DNA of 18,802 nt, taken from an uncultured archaeon (GTDB lineage: Archaea > Thermoproteota > Nitrososphaeria > Nitrososphaerales > CALBXV01). Every line of letters starts with the position of its first letter. Positions within the stretch are counted from its first letter, which is position 1. Below, piece by piece: positions 1 to 7,100 of this stretch. The stretch covers positions 1 through 18,802 of the forward strand of contig CALBXV010000272.1 of the NCBI GenBank assembly GCA_937890045.1. Reading direction: 5' to 3'. The position numbers and the translations under genes are program-made. The notes below the pieces were generated by a model. It worked only from the letters and a program-made list of their open reading frames with translations. It was not told where the DNA came from and made no database searches.

Positions 1-157
1 GCATTGATAATCTATATCTATCATCTTGATATATAGGTGAGGATAAATTAAATCCTGCGTATATGGTGGAATATTTGAAGAAGTTAGTAAACACTCCTTC
101 TATTTGACTAAATAGAGTTGTTGATAGTAAAAATAATCCTATCAATAAATTTTTCAT
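1..157 (-). CDS. Partial secreted or lipid-envelope-targeted phage protein, N-terminus only
   Basis: The ATG at 157-155 follows a good ribosome binding site (GGAGAAAATATA then ATG), and 52 codons stay open to the window edge, so the 3' end is missing. The protein starts MKNLLIGLFLLSTTLFSQIE: a short basic start, a hydrophobic stretch of about 12 residues and a small-residue pattern (LFS before Q). This is a typical Sec signal peptide with probable cleavage before Gln18. The mature part visible reads as ordinary coding sequence rich in aromatic and polar residues. It is the next gene of the minus-strand virion operon, 54 bp after the preceding stop codon. I do not recognise the family with certainty. 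Similar short secreted proteins occur in marine phage structural clusters as far as I recall, but that is memory, not a search. That it is coding is well supported; its function is open. Confidence 0.72.
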   Translation of the reverse strand, partial: MKNLLIGLFLLSTTLFSQIEGVFTNFFKYSTIYAGFNLSSPIYQDDRYRLSM

Positions 158-191
158 TATATTTTCTCCAAAATAATTAAATTCTTATAAC

Positions 192-199
192 TATAAATA
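192..199. promoter_or_regulatory. TATAAATA octamer in intergenic gap (reads TATTTATA on the gene strand)
   Basis: The 54-bp gap between the 356-aa structural gene and the signal-peptide gene contains TATAAATA on the plus strand, the exact T4 late-promoter core. In this orientation it points away from the downstream minus-strand gene. The same octamer or AATAAATA occurs in the other gaps of this operon, always on the plus strand. It may be an antisense late promoter, a gene-strand element TATTTATA, or AT-rich chance. Confidence 0.3.
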
Positions 200-211
200 T
201 TAAATCTTATA

Positions 212-1282
212 CTAATTTGTATCAAATCTCACAACAAAAGTTAATGCTAACTCTTTTTCGTTCTTAATTGGTTTTGCTACCTTACCTATAGCTAACAATT
301 CTCGTTCATCGTTATATAACCCTATAGTAGTAACATAGGTTGCAAAATCTGAATGTGTTGCGACACCTAATAGTTCTGTTCCAATATCATATCCATTAGT
401 GTTATAAGAACTAGTAGAATACCCAATTGAAGTATATGGAAAGCTGTCATATATAGTATTTGTATATCGTGTTGATTTAAATGGACCCATTGCAAAACTA
501 CTACTATAACCCACTTTTAAACTTTTATTTGTAGTATGTTGATATTCGTGTTCATCTACAGGACAAACATACTCTCTTTCATAAATCGTCTGAGTAGAAT
601 TAAACTTTAATGTAAACCCATCAGTACCAGTTTTGGTACCTACATCAGTATAAGAACCTGTGGCTGTTATTACAACAAGACCATCATTATAAAATATATT
701 ACCTACAACACTACCACTATAATTTGCATTTGGTGTTCTAGAAGCATAGCTTGAAGAATAATCAACATCATAAATATTACCATAACCATCATCTTCTAAA
801 ATAAAAGTAGAGTCTGTACTGTCGTCTGTAAGTCTAAATGAAGATGGTTGTATACACTCTCCATAAAATTTTTGAGGTATAGATATAACTGTTCCTGTAC
901 TGTGTAATTGTCTTGTATATGGTCTTCTTAATGGTAAAGTTGTATTGTCTAATTCATCAGTTGAAATATACTCTATAACTGCATTTGAACTTGTTGGAAC
1001 TCCATTAAAATAATCTATATAACCACGCATGCTAGTTATATCTTTATAGTATAACTGATTTATATTATGATATGTTGGAACTTTATAAAAAACGCTTGCC
1101 GATATTGTTTTAGAATCTGCATCACTAGTACTAAAATCATAAAGATTTGAATCTGAACCTTTGACTATAGGTATGGTATACAAGCCACTACCACTATCTG
1201 CTTCAGTAAACGTAAAAGTTTTATGAGTCTTAAACGATGATATTAAAACATTATCGGGTTCAATGTTTTTATAAATAGGCAT
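212..1282 (-). CDS. Virion structural protein, marine phage tail/fibre-associated family (paralogue of 1295-2314)
   Basis: This 356-aa protein is rich in Ser, Thr, Tyr and Asp, has no signal peptide or membrane segment, and looks like a beta-rich virion component. It starts MPIYKNIEPDNV and ends with a block around residues 316-354 containing YVTTIGLYNDERELLAIGK. Both ends match the next gene (MAFYKQLDADS; YITTVGLYNKDTELLAIAK), so the two are paralogues. Centrally, residues ~137-154 (QKFYGECIQPSSFRLTDD) and ~233-248 (IYEREYVCPVDEHEYQ) resemble motifs I recall from abundant structural proteins of uncultured marine T4-like phages. It lies 12 bp after the paralogue's stop, within the same transcription unit, with only a weak GGGG ribosome binding site. 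A virion structural role is likely from family resemblance and context. Its exact place (tail fibre, baseplate edge or capsid decoration) cannot be told. Confidence 0.7.
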   Translation of the reverse strand: MPIYKNIEPDNVLISSFKTHKTFTFTEADSGSGLYTIPIVKGSDSNLYDFSTSDADSKTISASVFYKVPTYHNINQLYYKDITSMRGYIDYFNGVPTSSNAVIEYISTDELDNTTLPLRRPYTRQLHSTGTVISIPQKFYGECIQPSSFRLTDDSTDSTFILEDDGYGNIYDVDYSSSYASRTPNANYSGSVVGNIFYNDGLVVITATGSYTDVGTKTGTDGFTLKFNSTQTIYEREYVCPVDEHEYQHTTNKSLKVGYSSSFAMGPFKSTRYTNTIYDSFPYTSIGYSTSSYNTNGYDIGTELLGVATHSDFATYVTTIGLYNDERELLAIGKVAKPIKNEKELALTFVVRFDTN

Positions 1283-1294
1283 ATATGAACCCCG

Positions 1295-2314
1295 TTAGAA
1301 ATCTAGTTTTACTTTTATTAAGGCTTCCCTAGATTTTGATTTTAAGATTGGTTTACTTAATTTTGCTATTGCTAACAGTTCAGTATCTTTATTATATAAT
1401 CCAACCGTTGTTATATATGTTTTTGGGTCTGAACGTAATCCTGGTATTATTAATCGAGTACCTGCTGCAGACTGTGTATAATATGTTTCATTAGTTGATC
1501 TATTAAATTGACCTGCTGTGGCTCTAACAAAGTAATGTCGTGAAGTTATTTCTTCTTGTCTTTTTGCTTGAAAATACGCACCTGTCTTTATAGTATTATA
1601 TAATAATCTATCATTTCTGTTATCTGTATTTGAAGCGCTTACTGTAGCCATTAAAAGTGGAGCTGCTTGTAATCTTTTAGGATTTAATAACATAACACCC
1701 AAGGACGGATAAAATGTTCCATATGTACCAGTTGTAGAAGATTCACCTGATACTAATGTATGAATAGTAGTTCCTCCCGATAATGTACCACTAACAATGT
1801 TATATTCGGGAGCAAAATTTCTCTGATTAGTAGTAGCTCCTGTGGAAGAATCATCAATTAACTTTATAACACCACTCCCGGCATTTAAATGTAACTCCCA
1901 ACCGCCTGGTTCCATCTTCTCTCTAATGCGAGCTCGATTAAAAACAATTGCATAAACTTGATCTATATCAGATTTACCGCCAAATGTAAATCTACTCGTA
2001 TTGGGGGGATTAATTAAATTATTAATCTGACCATATACTGCTGCAGTAGTTCTATCACCAGTAGCTCCTTTTGTTCCTAATGACCCACTACCTTCTTTAT
2101 GTCCATATGCAACGCCAAATTGAACTGATGCGGATGCGTTTGTAGCTGGGTTATACCTATAAAGGTCAATACTATAATCACCAGTATTTGAATACTGCGT
2201 AGATGATGTAAAAAATGTTGTTATGTTAGATACGCCATCTTGAAATAATCCTGACGTAACAATAGCAACATCTTGTATTCTACTATCTGCATCTAATTGT
2301 TTATAAAAAGCCAT
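1295..2314 (-). CDS. Virion structural protein with conserved C-terminal GLYN block (paralogue of 212-1282)
   Basis: This 339-aa protein shares its N-terminus (MAFYKQLDADSRIQD) and its C-terminal ~40 residues (YITTVGLYNKDTELLAIAKL and following) with the gene downstream. The central part (about 40-290) is different and is rich in Gly, Ser, Thr and Asn. That pattern, conserved ends with a replaced middle, suggests a shared attachment module carrying variable bodies. The start is supported by an AGGAG ribosome binding site nine bases before the ATG. A 70-bp gap separates it from the Hint-bearing gene upstream; the gap contains an AT palindrome and a TATTTATA element on the gene strand, so it may have its own promoter. 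It is inferred to be a virion protein from homology to its neighbour and its place among tail genes. Confidence 0.68.
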   Translation of the reverse strand: MAFYKQLDADSRIQDVAIVTSGLFQDGVSNITTFFTSSTQYSNTGDYSIDLYRYNPATNASASVQFGVAYGHKEGSGSLGTKGATGDRTTAAVYGQINNLINPPNTSRFTFGGKSDIDQVYAIVFNRARIREKMEPGGWELHLNAGSGVIKLIDDSSTGATTNQRNFAPEYNIVSGTLSGGTTIHTLVSGESSTTGTYGTFYPSLGVMLLNPKRLQAAPLLMATVSASNTDNRNDRLLYNTIKTGAYFQAKRQEEITSRHYFVRATAGQFNRSTNETYYTQSAAGTRLIIPGLRSDPKTYITTVGLYNKDTELLAIAKLSKPILKSKSREALIKVKLDF

Positions 2315-2334
2315 AATAATTTATCTCCTATGTA

Positions 2335-2342
2335 TATAAATA
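2335..2342. promoter_or_regulatory. TATAAATA octamer in intergenic gap (reads TATTTATA on the gene strand)
   Basis: This exact TATAAATA on the plus strand lies in the 70-bp gap upstream of the 339-aa gene, 21 bp before its start. It is oriented against the gene. On the gene strand the context is ATATATTTATATA followed by the AGGAG ribosome binding site. It is one of a recurrent set; its function is uncertain. Confidence 0.3.
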
Positions 2343-2353
2343 TATTCTCATTA

Positions 2354-2367
2354 AATTTTTAAAAATT
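2354..2367. repeat. Perfect 14-bp AT palindrome
   Basis: AATTTTTAAAAATT is a perfect palindrome centred at 2360/2361 in the gap between the Hint-bearing gene and the next gene. With no G or C it would be a weak RNA hairpin. It could be a protein-binding site or simply a product of base composition. Confidence 0.4.
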
Positions 2368-2377
2368 AAGTGGAATC

Positions 2378-2390
2378 GGCTACTTTAGCC
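2378..2390 (-). terminator. Small hairpin overlapping the stop codon of the Hint gene
   Basis: On the minus strand GGCTA-AAG-TAGCC forms a 5-bp stem with a 3-base loop that contains the TAA stop. AT-rich sequence follows, but the first T-run lies about 15 bases further on, so this is not a classical intrinsic terminator. It may be a partial terminator or an RNA processing or stability element, and could also be chance. Confidence 0.25.
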
Positions 2391-3377
2391 CGCTTTATTA
2401 TGAACCAAATATCCTTCAGCGAAATAATTATGAGTTCCATCAACTTCAAAATTATATACTGTTACTGATTCGTCACTTAATTCAATTGTCTCAATCGTAT
2501 GTTCTAATCCATCCACATGAAGTATTTTATCACCGATTGACAAATCTCCCGCTTCTATCCAATTACCATCAGAATAGAATGGGTGGACTGAAGTAGTTTT
2601 AATATTTCCATTTAAAATCATATAATATCTATCACTATGAGCAAATGTTTCAGTTACTTTAGAATTAACAACTGAACTTGTTCCTACATCAAATGATTTT
2701 ACCATATCACCAACTTCTATATCTTCAATATACTTTATACCGTTTGGTAATTGAATTTTTGTTCCTGCGATGAAACATCCTGGATCACTCTCGTCATGAT
2801 CTGGTCCATAGGCATTCCCATCAGCTCCTATTTTAGTATTAACTGTTATGCTAATTCTAGCCGGTAAACCAGAATCCACTCCTGTTACAGTCAAAATAGT
2901 TGTAGCGTTCGGTAATGGAGCGCCAAAAACTTGAGCAATTAGGGTAGCTGATTTTGCTGTGATTGTAGTAGCTGAGGGTGCCTTTTGGAATCTAATTATA
3001 TTTCTATTTTCAATTTCAAAATCATACTCTTCAGTTGGTGCACCTACTGTTTCTGGTGTAATAGTAATTGGGGTACCAAAATCAACTTTATAAGTTTTAC
3101 TATCAATTTTTAATGTTGCTCCTCCTACTGACTTATTAACAAGATAACTCATAAATGAGGTTCTATTAGGTATTGCTTCCATTAAATTCATATTTTCTAT
3201 AACTGTACCATAAGAATCAGTACCATTAGGGTGAGTTATATCATATAAATTATAATCAATTTCCTCATCACTAAGAGCAAATTTAGTAATTTTAAATGCT
3301 CCTTGTGAAAGTCTTCGTCTTCCCTTTTTAGTTAAAATTGCGTCTACGGTTATTGTTGTATTGTCTAAAAATCCCAT
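2385..3377 (-). CDS. Tail-associated structural protein with C-terminal Hint (intein-like) domain
   Basis: This 330-aa protein has two parts. Residues 1-200 are a structural domain beginning MGFLDNTTITVDAILTKKGR with KFALSDEEIDYNLYD near 32-46; they align with the neighbouring 225-aa protein through ISITV (175-179). Residues 201-327 are a Hint domain: it starts with Cys201 (CFIAGTKIQLPNG), has the block-B TxxH motif (Thr262, His265; TTSVHPF), a block-F-like stretch (YNFEVDGTHNYFAEG, 308-322) and ends in His326-Asn327. At about 127 residues there is no room for a homing endonuclease. Only Lys-Ala-Gly follows the terminal Asn, and the +1 residue is Lys, not Cys, Ser or Thr. Canonical splicing is therefore unlikely; self-cleavage at Cys201 would leave a 200-aa structural protein. 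It starts 13 bp after the paralogue with a GGAG ribosome binding site. The structural role is inferred; the Hint assignment is strong. Confidence 0.85.
   Translation of the reverse strand: MGFLDNTTITVDAILTKKGRRRLSQGAFKITKFALSDEEIDYNLYDITHPNGTDSYGTVIENMNLMEAIPNRTSFMSYLVNKSVGGATLKIDSKTYKVDFGTPITITPETVGAPTEEYDFEIENRNIIRFQKAPSATTITAKSATLIAQVFGAPLPNATTILTVTGVDSGLPARISITVNTKIGADGNAYGPDHDESDPGCFIAGTKIQLPNGIKYIEDIEVGDMVKSFDVGTSSVVNSKVTETFAHSDRYYMILNGNIKTTSVHPFYSDGNWIEAGDLSIGDKILHVDGLEHTIETIELSDESVTVYNFEVDGTHNYFAEGYLVHNKAG
2397..2777 (-). other. Hint domain coding segment (Cys201 to Asn327)
   Basis: This segment encodes the intein-like module: the first Cys codon is at 2777-2775, TxxH lies near 2594-2583 and the terminal His-Asn codons are at 2402-2397. 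Three sense codons and TAA follow. The segment sits exactly where the paralogous protein ends, so it reads as a module appended to a complete structural domain rather than an insertion within one. Confidence 0.85.
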
Positions 3378-3390
3378 TTTTTTACTCCAT

Positions 3391-4068
3391 TTAATAAAAT
3401 TTTGGATGTGTTACATCTGTAGTAACTGGTTTTGGTTTAATATTTACATCACTATTTGGTAATACTGTTATACTTATCACTTTAGTTACTTCTGAACTAA
3501 TACCATGTATAGTTACAGTAGTGGTTGATCCTGGATTTATACTTCTTGATTTAACAGTAATGCCTGCAGCTACCCACGAATTTACTTTATTACTTATAAG
3601 TTCATCTGATGATTCCCAGTCTTCGTCAGTAGTTTTCTTATATTTATTAAATCTAACCACATTAGTATTTTCAATCGTAAAAATGTATTCTTCTATATCT
3701 TTAAATACTCCTAATGTTTTTGGTTGAATACCTATTTCTACTCCCCAATCCACTCCAGAATAATTAAGTCTTGATAATATTATATCTGAAGTTTCTTGAG
3801 GTTTCCCTTCAGAATTTAACTCGTCCACTAAATAACTATCAAGTTTTGACCTATTTGGACTAGCTTCTAATATTGTTGTATTATCTAATATTACTCCAAA
3901 TGAATTAGTACCACTGGCATGTTTTCTATCATGTAAAGTATAATCTATTTCTTCGTCACTTAATGCAAATTTAGTTATATCTACTGAACCTTTAGTAGAT
4001 AATAATTCTCTACCACGTGTTGTCAAAATAGCATTTACAGTTAACGTAGAACTATCTAATAAACCCAT
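3391..4068 (-). CDS. Tail-associated structural protein, Hint-less paralogue of 2385-3377
   Basis: I place the start at the ATG 4068-4066, giving 225 aa beginning MGLLDSSTLTVNAILTTRGR. This matches the paralogue's MGFLDNTTITVDAILTKKGR residue for residue at the N-terminus. An in-frame GTG at 4083 lies in the ribosome binding site itself (GTGGAGATATTGAAAATG) and is very unlikely to be the real start. Shared features with the paralogue are KFALSDEEIDY near residues 31-41, an HxxGTxSxGxxxxN stretch, a PNRS segment, a YxFxIENxNxxRF motif and a terminal ISITV. The protein then ends after some 23 further residues with no Hint domain. It lies 83 bp after the 1473-aa gene, so the gap may hold a promoter. 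The family resembles structural proteins I recall from uncultured marine phages. Assembly role and location in the virion are not determined. Confidence 0.72.
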   Translation of the reverse strand: MGLLDSSTLTVNAILTTRGRELLSTKGSVDITKFALSDEEIDYTLHDRKHASGTNSFGVILDNTTILEASPNRSKLDSYLVDELNSEGKPQETSDIILSRLNYSGVDWGVEIGIQPKTLGVFKDIEEYIFTIENTNVVRFNKYKKTTDEDWESSDELISNKVNSWVAAGITVKSRSINPGSTTTVTIHGISSEVTKVISITVLPNSDVNIKPKPVTTDVTHPKFY

Positions 4069-4077
4069 TTTCAATAT

Positions 4078-4081
4078 CTCC
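4078..4081 (-). promoter_or_regulatory. Ribosome binding site that decides the start at 4068
   Basis: GGAG on the minus strand lies nine bases before the ATG at 4068 and overlaps the alternative in-frame GTG at 4083. A start codon cannot use a ribosome binding site inside itself, so this site, with the paralogue's N-terminus, fixes the start at 4068. Confidence 0.8.
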
Positions 4082-4115
4082 ACAGATTTTCATATCATAA
4101 TATAACTTTACTGTT

Positions 4116-4123
4116 AATAAATA
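4116..4123. promoter_or_regulatory. AATAAATA octamer in intergenic gap (reads TATTTATT on the gene strand)
   Basis: This lies in the 83-bp gap between the 1473-aa gene and the 225-aa structural gene. The plus-strand AATAAATA is a one-base variant of the T4 late octamer, again oriented against the gene, 48 bp upstream of the start. No GC-rich terminator hairpin is visible in this gap. Confidence 0.25.
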
Positions 4124-4151
4124 TATATGTTTCAAATTTTTACACATTTTA

Positions 4152-7100
4152 TTAATTATCCAAAATTTCTAAATTAGTATCTGGACTATCATATGGGACT
4201 GCAACTGTCGGTGATGATATTCTAATAATAATTGGTGAATCTCCATTTAATGTTGTAGCTGCTGTATTTTTTACACCCTCAAAAAAGCTTCTATTCCATG
4301 CTAATACTTTATCATATTCAGGGTCTAAATCTGTTGCGTGTAACGATTTTGAAGTATAAAAATTTATAGTTGGATCAGCTGTATATCTTGAACTTCTATC
4401 AAAATCAGTAGAACTTGTATAGAAAAATTTATATACTTTATTATGCTCTGACAATTTTTGTGCCATGGCCATTGCACCAGTTGGTTCGCTAAATACATAA
4501 TTAGGCCCACCATATTTAGCAGACCCACTTATATATAAATTTCTATCTTCATAATTATCATTTGTAGCAAATCTATATAAAGACGGTTCTTGAAAAAATC
4601 GTTCTGTTAAGTTTGCAGTATAATTTGGATAGTCTGTTTCTATTTTTAAAACTGACCCACTCTCGTGTTCAATATTCGATATATTAATATTATCAAGATA
4701 ATCTATACGTTCATAAGTAGGATTATTTCTCTGTACTGGTGATTTGGGTCTTTCAAAAAGATTTCCCTCAATTAATGTTCCCATATGAGTTTTTGCTCGA
4801 GCTGGTACAAATTTTTTAAGTTGTTTAAATACTGATTGGGGATAATATTTTATAACACACATATAATCCCAGAAATTAGCGCTGCCTGAACCGAATGAGT
4901 ACTTTTTAAAATATTCATTTGAAATGTCACGTAATTCTCTATATTCAGGTTCAAAGTTATCACGTGGGTCACCTAAATATTGATTAAAGTCAAGATTCGC
5001 GAATGATGAAATTATATCTTCATTTACAACATCAACTGGTGAAAAATAAATACCAAGTTTAGGTGAATCAATCGGTGAAAAATCATTAGAACTAACATCC
5101 CACCTATCAGTTTTACTTAATGTCGCTCCACTACCACTTAAACTATTATCTTCTAATCTTATTTTACTTGAAAGTCTACGATTTGGTCCAAAATTAGGTA
5201 CCATAGTTTTTGTTTTATCAACAACTGATTGAAAAAAGTTATTTCCGCCGAACCCACGAGCACTACCACTTTGTGTATAAGTTTGATTAGAACTTACATC
5301 TCGTATTTCACTTGAACCAGTTAATGTAGTATTATCGTCAAATGAAAACCTCCGTACTAAATTATAGTACGATGAAGATGGAGTATTACCAATAAATGAT
5401 TTTGGATTTGAAACATGATTGTCAAATTTACTTTCTTGTAATGGTTCAGTCCATAATCTAAATTCCATCATTGAACCACTTAATTTTGCTGCACTAAAAG
5501 GAGTTGTAGAATTACCACCAATAAATAAATCACCATTACCAATCCAAGAAGCGTTATATGATTGTGAAGCAGAACTTGATATAATAAGATTCGTTTTACT
5601 AGAATGTAATATTCTATCTAACCCAGCATCGTATTTTTTAACATATAAACTATAATCTACCGGGTCAATGATAGCATCTGTATTGGTCTCATGTTTCCGT
5701 AACGACGCGTCATCCCATAAAATAGTTGAACCTTTTTTGAGGTTATTAAATCTAATTGCAATATCTGTAGTGTTTGGGAATTTTATAGTTTTACTTACTT
5801 TTAGTTGTTTCCATTCTGTTTCATTTAAACCAATAAGTTCAGAAGATTTATATCCTCCATCTCCATTAGGACCCATATCACGTTCATTCTTCCAATTTGT
5901 AATATCACCATGTTTATTTAACTCAAATATATCAATCTCACCTACAGAATCAACAGCACTTGAAGAAACTTTTGCATATGCAGTAAATGTATATCTTTCT
6001 CCTTGACTAACTGATGCCACAGATGCAGCCATGGTTGGATAAGCAGAACTACTTCTGTACATATATGTATATGATATATCAGCGGCGTCTGTAGCTGACC
6101 TAGTATTTTTGTGTTCTAAATAATTTGTTCCAGTTCTAGCTATTCCAGACCCACTAAGTATTTTTACACTACCACCTGCAGCACTACCACCCCCATCAGT
6201 AATAAATGGTGGATTGAATAAAGTATCTGCTTCAAAAGAGGGATAAGACAATAGTTCGGTGTTTATTTTTTCCTTTCTCAACATAACCGAATAAAACTCT
6301 TTATCATAAACAGGTAGCAATGAAGAACTAATTTCTTTATACCCATCAGAACCAGATAGCATAAATGAAACTGTTCCATAATTATCAATTGAACCATTAT
6401 CTTTTAATTTTATAGCCCATTGTGTATCTTTTTGTACAAGTATTTGGTCTGAACCCGATACTGACCTAAATCTAAATTCTACCGCATCTGGTTTTCTACT
6501 ACTATCGTTATCATCAACCCATGTTGTTTCAACATATTGAGAACCACTAAATCCTAATGCTTTCGTAAATTTTCTTGATATTTCAAATGACGGTCGGTTG
6601 TCAGCATTATCCATTCCACCGTATTCTTTTACTCGTAATATTGAACTTGGAATACCATAACAATTTATTATACCTTTTAATGCGCCAATAGTACCTTTAG
6701 ATTTTAACAAATATGGCATACTTCCTATTAATCTCTTAGTTATTTCTTTTGAAATGTCTCCTTCGGGTGGTGATGATAGTGAACCAGAAGTATAAAGTGA
6801 ATATGTTGTACCACTTAATTTTTGTCCAAAACCTACTCTACTTAAATCTAATAAATCTTTTCCATCTTGTACATCCCATCCAAGAGATTTAGCTAAATTA
6901 AATATTAAATCATCTGAAAACCCTTTTGTTAAATCATTTTGTCTATCTGTTATATCTGCTAATGCTTTTACATAAACCCAAAGTTCATCAAAATGTTGTC
7001 CTACCATATCAATGAAATCTAAAAATTTATTATTTTCAGTATTTTCTTTAACGTGAGGTGGTAATATATTAACTAATCTATTTTGATTGTCTCTATCATA

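Noticed and set aside
2385..3377. A canonical splicing intein interrupting the tail protein
   Set aside because: The domain is at the C-terminus with only three residues after the terminal Asn and a Lys at +1, so there is no meaningful C-extein and no splicing nucleophile.
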